From Galaxea fascicularis (Eukaryota > Cnidaria > Anthozoa > Scleractinia > Euphylliidae), in NCBI GenBank assembly GCA_948470475.1, contig OX419335.1:27856191-27920190 (forward strand): a stretch of 64,000 nucleotides of DNA, in the 5' to 3' direction. Of the stretch, positions 49,101 through 62,543 are shown in pieces. The translations under genes were made by a program, and so were the position numbers. Positions within the stretch are counted from its first letter, which is position 1, and every line of letters begins with the position of its first letter. The notes beneath the pieces were generated by a model. That model did not search any database and was not told where the DNA came from. It was given only the letters and a program-made list of their open reading frames with translations.

Positions 49101-50174
49101 AACAACTTTCATCCAATAGTTAAAAACTGCAACCAAAGGTTACGCTAATCCTGGATTATGTTAATCGGCTTTCGAACAACTGGGCCCTGTATTGAAAGGG
49201 GAGGGTAGGGAGAAAAGGTGGTTGGATTTACAGGACAGTACATATTAGATATATACATAGATTTTCCTTCAAATCAGCTGAAAAGAAAAAAAAAATATGG
49301 TTTACAAGGAGTTATCCCAGACAGAAAAATAACCTATATTTTGGTTGTAATTTAATTCGGTTGCAGTACTCTGCCTTGTATGTATTACCCTGTGTTACCC
49401 AAGGTACTTTATATATTTTGTGATAGTATGATAAGGAGTAATTTTGAACTCATTCTTGAATTGTTCCAGCGGGTAGAAATGATACTGTGGAGAAAGGAGG
49501 GCTTAAGAAAAGAAGTATGAACACACCTGGGAAGGCTGTTGTGGTGTCTGGGACAAGTATGGAGCTGCCATATGATGATATGCCCGTGGATCTGTCATCA
49601 GACGATAAGGATTTAGTCATGGAGTACCCAGGTAAAGATAATTTAATAGTGTGAATTGTAGAGTTTACAACTTTTTTTGATATATTTTTTGATCATTCAA
49701 ATAAAAAAAGAGTCTGCAACTGTGAGGTGTGATGAGGTCTCCTCCCATTGCCTGCTTATTTTTCTCACATTGTTTATGTGAACTGAATTCCCCTCAAGTT
49801 GTTCTTTGCTGTTTTATGTAAAGATGAAAATTCACACTAAAGTTGTTTAGGCAAAAGGAATGTATTTGGATTAGTTAGGAATGTTTGGGTATTGAGTTCG
49901 CATGCCTGTAGTTTTAATGAAGGTCAATTATCACTTACAAGTGCCCATTCTCATATATCCAAGTGGTAATTTAAACTGAAATATTGGCATCTTTAGTATT
50001 TGGTATCAGAGAACCAAGATGATTTTGAACCAATCTTTTGTACCCATGCGGTTAATTTAAGTGTGTTCTTAAGTGTGTTCTTGAGTGATAGTGATAATTA
50101 ACAATTAGACCCGTAGCCCTTATGGGCTACAGGTCAATAGCCCATGAGGCCGAGCCGAATGGGCTATTGAACTA

Positions 50175-50205
<31 letters not shown>

Positions 50206-50341
50206 TAGTCAGACAGAAAAGGCAATGATAAAGTCAGCAAATGCAAGTTAAAGAAATTTTCATTTGGGAATAAAACAAAAGAAAGCGTCATGCTTGATTG
50301 CTACTCAAGGACTATTGCTTATAGTCCTCTAGTAGCTTAGT

Positions 50342-50374
<33 letters not shown>

Positions 50375-53300
50375 GTTGGGTGATACTAAACCTAGATATT
50401 GACTGATATTGAGGAATTCCTGTTTCAGATAACATTGTATCTCAATTCTGTGAAAATTGTTCTTCATGTAAATGTACATGGAAAAGTACATGTGATTCAG
50501 TGGTTAAATAAAATTGATATCTTTCAAAAGCAATATTCAGTTAAAAGGCCAGATATTGCTTACTTCTAGAGCAAACATACTCTGAAATTCATAAAAAATC
50601 GTAAATTACATGTAGCATTTCTCAATCAATATTCAGTTTTGCATGTTTTACTGAGTAATTCAACCAATATCAAGTGTGTTGCATGGTACTTTGAAGATGG
50701 ATAAATACATGCACACTTAGCAATGTGTAGACATGGACTGGCAGTTTAAGTAAACACAAGCATAATTATTCAAGAACCAGATAGGCATTGTAGTCAAGTA
50801 AGCCATGGACACCAGTAGCGTTTTGTTATTAAGTCAATTGCTAACAGGAAGGCCAGTGAAAAGTCAATATTATTGTTCTTGTGGAGGTTACTCACAATCA
50901 GATTTTGGTATGGATAAGATTTAGTTATGTGTCTCTATCTTTTTTTTTGTTGTTGAAAGACTGTGAGACTGAATTTAATGGGCACCATATTATAGTATGG
51001 ATTGAAAATGTCTTTGATTTTCACATTGACAGTTACTTTTTTCTTTGGTAATTACATTAACATGTACCTCATAAGATGTATTTTTGAGTTGTTGTTGTTG
51101 AGTCTTCACTGTCACAACTGTAGGTGAAATACTAAAGTGTGAATATGAAAACAGGACTTCTCAGTGGCGTCTTTGTCATTATTTTGTTGCTTATTTGGTT
51201 TGATCTTCAAGTCCTACTTAAATAGCTGAAAAGTGTAAGAGTTAGCGTCAACATGTTTTCTTAGGAGGCAGTCTCTACCCATACAGTGTATTTATGTGAT
51301 ATATTTTAATGTCACAGTGTTGTGTTTTTGTAGATATGTTTGACCCATCGAAGCATGCTGGCGTCATTGACATTCAGGAAGGTGATGCCATATCAGAAAG
51401 CAGTGATACAGAGATTGTTGCCCATACTAATGAACAGATACAATATGACAACCAAGCTTCCTCAAGTGAAAACAATAGTGACAATGACACAAATGATGGA
51501 CCTCCACCACTGAACAGTGACGAGGATGAGGATGTTGATGACGATAACATTCATGGTCCTCCACCTTTAGACAGTGATGACAATGGCGGTGATATGGATG
51601 ATGATGAAGATCTTCCAATCTCTCCAGACACTGGAAGCAGGGAGGAATTGAACACCAGGAGAGGTGCTACATCTCTTAAAAGTAGAGGTTCTCAGGGCTT
51701 CGATAGTGACAGTGACAGCGATGGGGGTGTTAAGGAGGCACCTCCACCTCTTGATAGTGAGGAAGAAGATAATGAAATTGAAGCAAGTAACTCTCGTGTG
51801 GAAAACTGGAACAGTGGTGTTTTAGAAACCAATATCGACCATGTACGTGATTCTCCTGTAGAAGATGTTGATAATGGTGATGATGAGGAACATGATAATG
51901 ATGATGATGATGATGATGATGATGAAGGTTTTAATGATAATGAAAAGGATCAAGCTAATGATAACAAGGATGAAAAAGGACATGTGTACAATGATGGCAG
52001 TGATGATGATGAATATGGTGGAAATATTGATGATAATCATGAAGAGGTGGAGAATCCTCAAGTGGTGCTACATTCTTCCGAGGCCATTACTCATGAGACA
52101 GAAAACTCAGATGAAAGTGAACAGTCTGACTCAGCTGCAGAAGCAGAGGGACAGATTGCAGTGGAAGATGAATACAACGAGAAGGATGATCAAGACAGTG
52201 ATCAGGAAGATGGGATGGATTCAGGAGAAGAGACACGTGTCGCACCTGTTGCTTGTGTCGAGGTGAGCAGTGCTATGCTCTCCGGAGACAATTCACAGGG
52301 TGATGACCACGAAGGTGACGAGGAAATTGATGTTAACGACGCGGTTAATGATGAACATAACGAACAACAAACCACTGTAATTTCTGACGGTCATCAAACA
52401 GTCGGTGCAAGGAAAGAAAATAGTGAGGTTGAATCTGACCAGGACAGTGAGGACTCTCCAGAGTTTGTTCCAGATGATGATGAAAATGAGCTTGAGTGGG
52501 ATGTGGAGGATTTTGACATGCCTAAACATAAAAACACAAAGAGAACTAAGTCAGCTTCAAAGATTGATCCAGAAGGAGATGAGGTTAATAAGCTCAAGAA
52601 ATCCTTCTTGGACACTCTAAGAAATGAAGCAGAGCAGACTAAAGTTGTTGAATCTGGGAAGAAAGTCGAGGCTAAGAAAAAGGAAAAATTGGTGGAAAGG
52701 TTCAGTGTAAACAGGACCCAAGCTAAGGAGGAGGAGAAGAAACAGGTAAAGGATTCTTCAAAAAAGGTATCCGTTCAAGAATTAAAAAGCGTTCCTGGAT
52801 CTTCTAGGCGAACAATTAAAGATACCATACCTAAAAGTGAGCAGGTAAAAGTTGAAAAGAAAACTGTTAAAGATGGGGCGAAAAGTGCGCCAAAAAACGT
52901 GACACCTCCCAGGCCTGTAGACAGTGCAACAAAACTTAGCAAAAGTAAATCTAAATCTACAGACAGTAGTTTAGAGAAGGCTGACAAGCAAAAGACAGAG
53001 GAGCAAAGGAGAGATGTAAAAGAAAGTCCCAAATTGGTTCAAGATTCTGAACGAAAGGTTGCAGCGAAATCTAGGAAAGTAAAATCTACGTCTGCATCTT
53101 CAGTTCCCGCCAACACTGATGACCATAAGAGAAGTCAATTAAAATTAGCAGCAAGAGAAAAGAAAAATGCAAGACCCGCTAGTGACGTTCAAGCGGATTT
53201 TGGTTCTCATAAGGAAGAAACTGGCCAGAAGAAAAAACAAGAAAGGAGGGTTCAGAAAAGTGACAGTGATGCAGTATTAGATTCTTACACAAAGCAAAAA

Positions 53301-56300
53301 TCACTGAAAGCGGTTTCTTCAGAATCGGTCTCCAAGCAAAAGAAATCAAATACTGCTGTTTCAGTGAGACATGACGAAAAAGAAAAATCCGCGGACAGGA
53401 CTGAAATGAAACAATCTAAAACTAAACAAACTGCTAGTAAATCTGCTGCCAGTGGAACCGATCACAAGGATGGCCATAATCACGAAAATAAAAGGCGCCG
53501 TGATGTGTCTACCAAAAATGCAAATGACGCGAAGGGTAAGCCCAAAGCTCGGCCGACAAGTAATGGTCACCTTTCTAGTTCACAAGAAAAACTGTCCTTG
53601 CACTCAGGTCGGCACGATCACGTCGGAAGAGATCATGGTGCTCACAGGTCTGGAGGACATGCGCATGATCGAGGCAAGCACGTGTGGCTGTGCAGAGATG
53701 ATGAGATTCATAAGCTGATAGCACAGAAAGCATCATTGCTAAAGGAGTATGAATCAGGAAGCTTGGCAGGGAGAAAAGTTTGTAAGTAGAGAATTTGCTT
53801 TTATCGAGATATGGGGTTTGATAGGATTATGATCTGTTGACGCATTAGAGAGGATCAAATGTAGCTTTGTCTATGCGTAGTGAATGACAGATAGCCAAAC
53901 AGCCTTACCTACTGTTCAAGCCAACTTTGTGTTAAGTTTTAGTGCAAAGGGCATCCCCGAGACACCTTGTTTGATTGTAGGCTCGTAGTAGGAGAGAAAT
54001 GTAGAAACAATGGTATACAGGGCTGCCATTAAGATAGGAAGCTAGTGTATTGGACGTTGCTATTGTTGGTTTTTTGTTCTAGACAAGAGACACTGTTTCA
54101 GGCCGCCGTTCTTCAAGGAGCTGATAGCTGTACCCTGCGCATAAGTTGCTTTCTTTCGAATAAATTGTATTGTCACTAACACGTTTATCCAGTGGAGGGT
54201 GACTTTTCCGCTGGATACGTTTATCCGTTCGTTGAACAACTAGGGTGAAAGAATAGCTACCGTGGACTTTCTTAAAATTAAGAATTCAAAATGTTGTGAC
54301 CTTAATTTACTTTCGGTGGTAAAAATAAAACAAAGGCTAGTGGGACCGAGCAAATACACGACACGAATAATGCAAATGAACGTAACAAGGTTAACAAACC
54401 AAACTGACAGGAGGCGAAAGTCCCGTAAACCTTTCGGGTCCTAAAAGCCATTTCAGAAACTGCGATCCGCTTATTTTAAAAAGCTGTTCTTTTACTGTGA
54501 TTTCAAGATGTGAAAGGGCAAATTTGTTGTTACATTTCATGCCTGGAAACGTCTTCGTTTTTAAGATACGAAGAAAATTGTAGCACCCGAAATAGGCCCG
54601 AAAATTCACGTGGGTTTCGAGAAACGTACACCAGAATCGAAGGGGAGCTGAAACTCGAGGTCTGCCTCTTTCTGCTTGTGTCATGGCCTTGCGTCCCGTC
54701 TTCGAGTGTGAGGTTGCCTAGAGTACTACTGATTATGCCTTCAAAGTTCCAGCAAATAGTTTGTAAATTTTGTTCAAAGTTTCAGGGCACAAAAGTCGTT
54801 TCAAAAGAGAGGATGATCCGGTCGATATTCCTGATGTTGGCTTTGTAAGCTACAAACAGCCTAGAAGACATCAGGCACGGCCCTTGAGTGAAGTTGTACC
54901 GGACAAAGCTCCTTACAGTTCACAGCGCAGGGATAAACGGAGGTCTCTGCAGCTCCGCTACTCTGGGTCCTCCTCAGACGATGACGAGCGAACAAACAGA
55001 GCCGTTGCCGCAAAGAAAGGAGGCACCTTCGCCGTGGGATTAGCGGCGAGAAACATCGAGCACAAGGAAGGTGGAGCAAGTGAATCAGATCACGAGGAAA
55101 CATGCGAGTACTGTGCAGCAGAGAAGGTAAAGGCTAACCCCGCTTGAACTATGTTTTTGAGTTTCTAGCAGGTGCGATGAAAAGTCAGGGAAACTACACG
55201 GCAGGCCGGCAACATCGATAAGCGAACCAGAACATGCGGATACGACGCGTTTACCCGTCAAAAGTACGCAATTGAAAGTCACCTCATACGTAGAAAGTTC
55301 ATAAGAATGTACGAGTTGGCTCAATCGCTTTCAAATTGTTGACAGTTTGTTGCTGACTTTGACTAACCTACCAGTCGCAGCGTAGTTAAGGAATGGATTA
55401 ACTACGAATAAGGGGTTTGATATTATACGGTTAAAGAGGAACTGTTGTATTGTATTGTACTGTCACATAATTTGGATGAACCAGAGGGTGTATTTGTACC
55501 AGGTTTCATCGTTGCAGTTTTAATATGAATTACTGTGAATGGATTACAGTTTGAAAAAGCTAGGTGAACCCTTTCAAGTTTTGCCTTTGTGTCCAGGAAA
55601 AGTCACCATAAATATAATACTACATGTAGTTGCCTTTCCTTCCAAGAAATGGTTTGAAATCTACCTCTCGTGGTACACGGCCCATTAGTGTAGTGAAAAA
55701 AGCACTTACTCACAATTAAAATAAACTTACAACAAGAGTACCCGTGACAGTGGCCCGTCAAATCAAATGGATAAATTGAATGACTTGTCTGTTTCGTTAT
55801 CCAGAGAAAAAATCCAGAAAAAATAACTCGGTGATAGCTATCTCATCATGTCAACTTTGATAAACAAAACGTCGCCTGGTAAAGGTCTTTCAAAACCACA
55901 CTCCACTCCATACACCCGTATGGACACTCCCTGGGAAAGGTGACAAGAAGGGAAAGGGAACAAGGGGGGCAGGGGAAATAAGCTCCGCATAAAACACCCT
56001 CAACCGGGGTCACTTCTAACACGCCAGTGATCACCGAAGCGTTAGACATCATCCGGGGAAGTCGTAGGTACGTCATGTATTATTATTTATTATTATTATC
56101 GACACCGCTGACCGTGTTTAGTCCACACTGCTGATGCTTCTGTTATGGAAACGTTCAGGGATTTGTTTTGAATAAGGCTGTTTACAAGCTCATCTATATT
56201 TCTCTGTGAATGGAAAACTCTGTTGTTTTGGTAGAGAAACTGCAGGTTACTTAAGTACAACCGGGCTCGACGTCCATCTTTAGGGTGCCGTGAGCTGACA

Positions 56301-59300
56301 TGATAACTTTTGCATTTTCTGACTTTATTGGTCTCTCAAACAAAGCTGTACACAGTACGTGAATACCCACAGAAAGTTCCTGCGTTCTTTCTTTCTTTAC
56401 TAACACTGAGAATTTCTACTTATCTGATCGATTCAGTTTCTTCCTCTTTGTCCCATAGCTTTATCTGTTTTCTTTAGCCAGCTCTCTTTTTACTTTACTT
56501 CTAAACTGAAATAAAACTACTGATGGTATTTGCCAGTGGAAATTCAGAATTCATTGATATTGATGGCAAAATTGTAAGCTGAGCTTAACGGGAATGGATA
56601 TCATTGGAATTTTGCTGTCTTTTGGTAAAAGTGAAACTCAAAGTGTCTCCTAGAAATTCGATAATTAAATATTTAGTACTTTTTAGAAGGGAGAATAAAC
56701 GGTCATCAGTTTTTTATTGACTTATTCCATGCATGCAAAAAGAACTGGAACTGTTCGTTCAGTTCCATTCTCTCCTCTCCAAAAATCGTCCTTGTTTTTA
56801 TGAACTCGTGGGGTAAATTTAGTAAAACTGCACCACCCTCTGGTGCTTCCCTTGGTGAAGACGTGTTTTAATCCTTTAGACGTACCACCCAAATGATCCG
56901 AGTGGCATCGCATCATGAAACATTTTAAGACTCATCTTGTCTTAGAATACTAATGTCACGCAGCGTCACGCAAACTTAACACTAAATCTAAGGCGATAAT
57001 CTAACGTAAAATGCCTCTGTTCAGTATTCTTGCACCGCTAACGTTACGTAGCTTTATCTAACTAAGCACTAACCCTGTCCGTGGTGTTCCTTGTTCTCTT
57101 TGTTTTCTCGTCTCTCTTGTGTGCTGGTGCTTGGTAGATGTCTTGGGATGAGTATGTGAAGAGTTGTAAGCGAGCAGTGACTCAGCGCCAGCAGCCAGAT
57201 CAGTCCCCACCGCCGGATCCCCGTGCTCTTCCTGTTGAATTGCTTCAAACGTTTCGTTTGCCTGGACCTTGCTTTGATTCTGTAAGTCTCTTGCTTTGGC
57301 AGATCTTCAGGGTGTTTGACGTCACTCAAAACTATTCTTCTTTAGAACAAACGTCCTCCTTGTCTAAAATATTGTGCCAACGTTTAACAGCCACTTTAAA
57401 CTTACATGAAGTAAATGGCAGAACACGAATGAAAAATATTTAGGAAAATCGCGTTTGACCTTCGCCCTCGCGCGTGCTTTTTGGGACACAATCGTGGACA
57501 ATTCAAATGAAAAATTAAGACCACCCCTTCCCCCATTTCAGTGGCAGAAGAAAAAGCGCGTTTGAGCGCAAATTGATCATTGTTTGATTTGTGGGGGGAG
57601 GGAGGGGGGGCATCTCTCTTTGTTGGTTACTGGACTGCGTGTTGAACCGTTGTTAGTTAAGCGACCAAACGTGACAGCTCCCCATGCAATATTACCCGAA
57701 TTAATGCCAATCTGGGATGAGAAATGGAATAGCGTATCGGAATAAAGACTCGCGAACCATAGGGTCATTTCAGAATTTTATTGTTAAGTTGTCCTGAGAA
57801 AATTCAATGGCAACGAGAATTTGTAACTTAATATTCACACGACATACAGTCGCAATCATCAACTTTAAACACTAGAATTAAACATCCGTCAAAGAAGCGC
57901 CAAGAATTGAATTGGGAAAGCAAATGTTCCAAGTTTTCAGACATATCTGTCAGTTCATGAAAATATATGACAGATTCTTTAGAAAACTAAATTGTGAGAA
58001 TATCAGTTGGGCATTCTTGTAGCTTTCCTGGTCCACGCTCTCCTCACATGTCGCTAATCGCTCGTCGTTTGTACTTAAAAAGAATGTGTTGAAATTGAGA
58101 AATCACGACTTTGAGTATAATACTGTGTGATAGCTTGGTTTGATTTGTTTGTACAATGGTGGTGCTCTGCCCGGTGTTTTAGCTTTCAAACATCGGCTCG
58201 AAAATGAAAATCTCGAATAGGAGACAGTGGTAAATCACTTCAATTAAAGAATTAACAAGCCAGCTTGCGAGGTGGTCTTCCTTCTTATTTCTTAATAACA
58301 AGCAAGTTATCTGTAAACCGCATACTGTCTCCAACATCTGCCAGTTTTAACTCTGCTTTACTCCGGACTCGGTTACTTCCAGCAAGAGGAATATAGTTAC
58401 CAGTGCGACTGTTGATAGGTTCGATTTCTTTGTCTATAAATGCAATCTCAGTTTCCTTAATACCATACCATATCGTTGTAAAAATTTGTTATTCCATCTG
58501 ATGGATTTCGTTTTAATCTTGTTTCTAAACTGAATAGCTCAATTATTTTGATCGGAGCTGGGAGAGTGTTATTGGTACGACTCGATGATATCAATAATTC
58601 AAACGTGAGCCACCGCTGTGATATGATCTATGGGTATGAGTGCAGTCTGTCAACAACGAAAAATACTATTTTCCCACCGGAAAACATCGAGCTAGCCGTT
58701 TTCAACTTTACGACGGTATTTTCTTCGTAATGACTATGTTCAAAAAATTCAAGAAAGTTTCCACGATTTTCTGCTAGGAAAGTCGCGTTACAATCTTCGC
58801 TGAGAACTCGATGTATCCGCTCTATCAAACTTGTATTCTTGATGAACTCCATAATTTTGTATGTTTTGTGAGCCCGTGATCTTTATAACATGATTTTTAA
58901 CTTTTATCTGTGCAATAAATTTTGGTGTCATCCTCGTTTCGTGTGTTGTGTCGGGCATTTTATCAACTTAGGTATTTTTCATTTCTTTTTAGGCCGCTGC
59001 TGCTAAAGCTCGGGAGCAAAATCCAGGTAAGAAAAAATGTTATCTCTCGCTGTTTGTTTTACATTTCTTTGATACAGATATTCAAACTGATGTATAGTGA
59101 GTTCTCTTCTTTCAAAGTAGTGCGTATTAACAAACATTGCGGCATTTTTGGTTTCTTTGAATTCAGGGCGGCCATCACTTTTCGTCGAGTGGCTATCAGA
59201 TATATGCCGAAAGTTTTATTTTTTCGAAATCTGGAAAATTTCACTGGGTGAATGAAAGAAAAACTTCCAAGAACGTAATCAAATTAATTTGCGCGAGTTC

Positions 59301-62300
59301 GAGTAGTTGTGGAAACGTTTTTAGACAAGATAAGTCGCTGTCCAGCGATAGTCACGTTAAAGAATTAAGGTCAAATATTTAGTGCGTGTTTAAAGACAGC
59401 ATTCGTCTCACCTAGAGTGCTAATGTTTTTAATTTGGACAGCTTATACGCTCTATCCTTTTATAAACGTCCTTTACCACGTTTGTTCTACTCGCCATGGA
59501 ATTAGCATATTTTGTTAAATATTTTATAGGTCTAAGTTATCAGACTGTAATTACTTGTCTGATGTCGTTTTAAATAGCTGTATTGATACTGCGAGAAATA
59601 CTCGTTTCGTGGAATTCAAGTCTTAGTTCTTTTCAATACGTTTTTGTACGTATGCTATGCTATCCAGTTTTATCATTTAGATGACAGCTCGTGGGCTTTG
59701 GGCTTTACATTCCCGTACTGCTACCTATTTATTAGACTGTGTAAGGTCGACCTAGCATTTGCGTTTGGTGAAATTTTCAAAAAATAGCCGAACAAAGCTT
59801 GGTTTTCTTTTCATAAATAAGAAGCTATGCCATTCAAGAAAAATTAACCCCACACTCGTTTTTTCTCTTGTCTTGTTTGTTTTATTAAGTCGTGGTAAGG
59901 AGAAAGTGTTTTGGGGTCAGTGGACGTCACCTTTGGTGTCAAATAGTTTTGCCCTGTGAAGACATTGGGCATTTTCCATTTTTTCAGAACTAGTCGGCCA
60001 GACCAACCGTTTCTTAAACGCCGATTTGCCAGGGATATGGAGCATCACTTATTCGCCAGTTCTTCTAATTCGTTTCAAATGGTGTATTTGTATTCCGAAG
60101 GAACCCTTACGAAGAATAAGCACAACAAGCCCCAGGAACGAGTAAGGTCGAAACATACACATCCGGGCGAAATGTTTGCCCTTACGGTTTTGCATAACTG
60201 CATTTGTAAGCCGCAACCACAACGAGAACATCACAAAGCAAAAGGTTGAACTCGTAAAACAGTGACGCACCTTATGCGTGTCATAAATTGAGCCCATATC
60301 GAGGCGGACTGGACGTGCGGAGGACAAGTCCAAGTTACATTTTTCCACCCTTCAGGTATCAATTGCGAAGAAGAACAACATTGCAGTGGTGTCGAGTCTA
60401 ATGCAAACCGCCCCCCAGAAAAAAAATTGCAAAAATCTTAGTGTCAAAAGTAACTCGTGCTTCCTTTGGTTTGGCATTACCATGCCCCATGAATGATCGA
60501 CAAAACTCTCGCTATTATTACAACCATTGAGAAGCGAAACCGCACAACTAATCGCCACTTGCACGCAGAAATGTTCCCGCGCTTGACGCTGTTTGTATGT
60601 GTTTGCTTTGGATTCAGGTCGGTTCTTATTTCGCGGCTTACATCTCACGGTCTGTTGTTATTGGTAAGAGTAATGTCTTTAGTTGTGGTTAATAATACAA
60701 ACAATAAGTACCAGCATTGTTTGTGCTTTACCAGCACCTGGGTACACTTCGCGTGTATCTGAGAATATCTGTCTCCATAAAGTCTCTTGCTTTTAATGGG
60801 GCTTAATACTTATTACTCGAATGTGTACCTTACGGATTGAATTCAAATTTAAAATATATATATATATATATAGAGAGAAAAAAACAAAGACAAATATTGA
60901 GGTTAGATTTTTTGGAAAGTTTTGAATTAGTATTAAAACAGTCTAGTTTATGTGGTGATTTTTTTTGTGGACTAATGAATACAGCCGCTCGCATTGAGAT
61001 ACTTATGTTGCTTCGTTATTTGAATAGAAGTTGTTAATGTTGACTCATTTCGAATTCTCAGCCCTGTCGTGTGGCTGTAGCGTTTTCCGTGGCGAGGCGA
61101 ACCACACGAAAATGAATATTATTTAATTGTTACATGAAGCGAACATTGCTGTAAAGAGGCTCATTATTTTGGCTATGATTATGTAATTTTAATACCCAAG
61201 TTGGTTTTGTCGCGAAGAAGCAATTTAGTTTAAGTGTAACAAAGACAAATATTTATTGGGTTTACATACAGTTGACGTGACATCTTTTGAAAGGACTTTA
61301 AGCGGTTTCAATTAAGATGGCGTGTGGGAGAGTTCCCGTTTATGACTTTTATCGAAAATTAAGTTAAAGTGAAAATATAAATTACAAGGAAAATTGTCAT
61401 GCTATGAACGGGAATATGTATTGACAAGCAAGCTTGTACGAAATGGTTTCTGTCATTTTAGCGATATATACGCGGCTTACTAATAAACAGAATTCTTTCC
61501 CTTCCTTCCTCCTTCCCCCGAAGCAGACAATTTTCTGCTAAATTAGTCGGGTTTTCAGCTTGATTTCAAAACAGTCGTTTTGTTTACGTAACCGTAAAGA
61601 GGTTTGTTCTGCAAACACCTCGAGGAGTGAGAGCGATTGCAAATTACGATATTGCTGGAGATTTCTACAAAATCTGTCGCCTGATGCGTTTGGCTTGAAG
61701 GGAAAAAGATGTTAAACGAGTTTATATGAGGCAAACTATCAGTCTTTTTGCCAAACAGCTGGCTACCAAGCTAGTCTCAATTAGTCGTGTTTTCCTGTTA
61801 AGTATCCCTCAAGAAATTCTCAACTAATCTTCAGGATGTTTTTAGATACTTCGACATCTTTTCCCAAAAAAGCGGAAAACAAACATATTTCTTGGTCATC
61901 GGAAATCCGCTGCATATCCTACTCCAGGATTTCCTTTTTATATTATAATGTATCTTGTACATAAATATTTTATTAGCTTTAGTCCGTGGGCGCCTGTTGC
62001 CGGACTTGTCAAATTTGATAAGCCGTGCACGACAACTATCGCCAGTTTTAGGAATTGAACAGAATTGACTTTGTGTCTGTCAAGCGACACGCGCCCAAGA
62101 TTTGTAGCGAACCTGACAAATTTAGCGCGCGAAGAAAATCGCTAGCCTGTCAATCCTAATGATCGTCGTGAAAACCTGAAATGGTTTCCGATGTCCATGA
62201 GTTAAACATCCCGGAAGTTAGACTGTTCTTCCGATTTTGCGAACATAGCGACCGTGATGCCCTTCCAGTTGGTAATCACTTAGCTTAAGCTCTATCTTCC

Positions 62301-62543
62301 AGCCTATGGTCCAGCTTGTTGAATTTGCAGTTCAGTTGTTGTCCGTAAATGACGCCGATAGATCTGATTAGGCTGTAGGAGAGGCACCCGCGAACGCTTT
62401 GTGCCTCGGACAGATGTGCAGACCTTACGGTGTTCATATAACGTTTCTTTCTCTCCTTATGTTCCTCATTTTTTTTCTTGTTAGCTTGGGAAGGACCTCA
62501 CCATCCACGTAATCTTCTCCTTGGGGTCGTTTACGCGGCAAAG
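46166..62543 (+). CDS. Large, highly charged disordered protein, family not recognised
   Basis: Seven exons found: 46166-46253, 49470-49631, 51334-53781, 54786-55126, 57138-57281, 58993-59026, 62485-62543. They total 3276 nt (1092 codons) in one consistent phase. A small eighth exon at 63361 (T-R-S-P-L-stop) is possible, so the 3' end is open. The N-terminus is MADADSDGHELTFSVQKNP. Exon 3 encodes an acidic half with Asp/Glu runs and three PPPL(N/D)S(D/E) motifs, then a Lys/Ser/Glu-rich basic half. A conserved-looking segment, WLCRDDEIHKLIAQKASLLK, is helical and probably the structured core. Later exons contain PRRHQARPLSEVVPDKAPYS, LQLRYSGSSSDDDER, CEYCAAEK and SWDEYVKSCKRAV. No signal peptide or membrane segment is visible. 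A nuclear or cytoskeletal role is only a guess from charge. Exons 6-7 are less certain than 1-5. Confidence 0.75.
47163..47600. mobile_element. Inverted-repeat element CTATGGTTTATTG, interrupted by a SINE
   Basis: CTATGGTTTATTG at 47163 and CAATAAACCATAG ending 47600 are inverted repeats. Inside, 47473-47583 forms a second long hairpin (TGAGATGTTGGAAGAACAC with GTGTTCTTCCAACATCTCA). The SINE at 47178-47369 is inserted in its left end, so this element is older. Confidence 0.75.
47178..47369 (+). mobile_element. 5'-truncated tRNA SINE with 14-bp target duplication
   Basis: TATGGTTTATTGTG occurs at 47164-47177 and 47370-47383, a perfect target duplication as expected from LINE-driven retrotransposition. 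The insert starts at the B-box region (GTTCATGGGTTCAAGCCCC) and lacks the A-box. The tail contains the inverted motif GTTGTGATCGCAAT/ATTGCGATCACAAC, at 47247-47288. Confidence 0.9.
48467..48605. mobile_element. Partial relative of the CAGGGCTCGAAATT MITE
   Basis: Starts CAGGGCTCAACTTTC and contains repeated TAGTCGCCAGCG / GGTCGCCAGC motifs as in 18397-18558. No matching right terminus was found. Confidence 0.45.
48947..49189. mobile_element. MITE CAGGACCTGGTTGTTCGAAAGC
   Basis: The left end CAGGACCTGGTTGTTCGAAA pairs with the right end TTTCGAACAACTGGGCCCTG, followed inward by TAATCCAGGATTA / TAATCCTGGATTA. It lies in intron 1 of the unidentified gene. Confidence 0.8.
49632..51333. other. Intron 2 of the unidentified gene
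   Basis: 1.7 kb. Apart from the inverted-repeat element at 50101-50204, I see no feature. Confidence 0.5.
50101..50204. mobile_element. Fold-back MITE ACAATTAGACCC, possible TTA target duplication
   Basis: The ends ACAATTAGACCC and GGGTCTAATTGT pair. Inside, AGCCCTTATGGGCTA and AATAGCCCAT/ATGGGCTATT add further stems. TTA on both sides (50098-50100, 50205-50207) would fit a PIF/Harbinger-type insertion. Confidence 0.78.
51893..51926 (+). repeat. GAT microsatellite encoding an Asp run
   Basis: About nine GAT/GAC codons in tandem within exon 3 of the unidentified gene, encoding consecutive Asp. The tract is probably length-polymorphic. Antisense poly-Ile frames here are shadows. Confidence 0.9.
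55127..62484. other. Introns 4-6 of the unidentified gene
   Basis: About 7 kb of intron around the exons at 57138-57281 and 58993-59026. It includes a TA dinucleotide run at 60857-60872. The sequence is lower in obvious repeats than the rest of the window. 55850-56080 is locally CpG-containing and unassigned. No further gene is supported. Confidence 0.5.

Larger units (their letters stand above)
46254..49469. other. Intron 1 of the unidentified gene
   Basis: 3.2 kb. Holds the inverted-repeat element at 47163-47600 with a SINE inside it, a partial GGTCGCC MITE (48467-48605) and a CAGGACCTGG MITE (48947-49189). No exon seen. Confidence 0.6.

Noticed and set aside
51822..52266. Poly-Ile and poly-Met frames on both strands
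   Set aside because: Shadows of the GAT-rich Asp tract in exon 3 of the unidentified gene.
55846..56076. 76-codon minus-strand frame
   Set aside because: Locally GC-rich but no recognised domain; could be a retroelement scrap, not supportable.
61479..61510. AATAAACAG followed by T/C-rich tract as a poly(A) site or new exon
   Set aside because: It lies in the large intron between exons 6 and 7 with no open frame linked to it.
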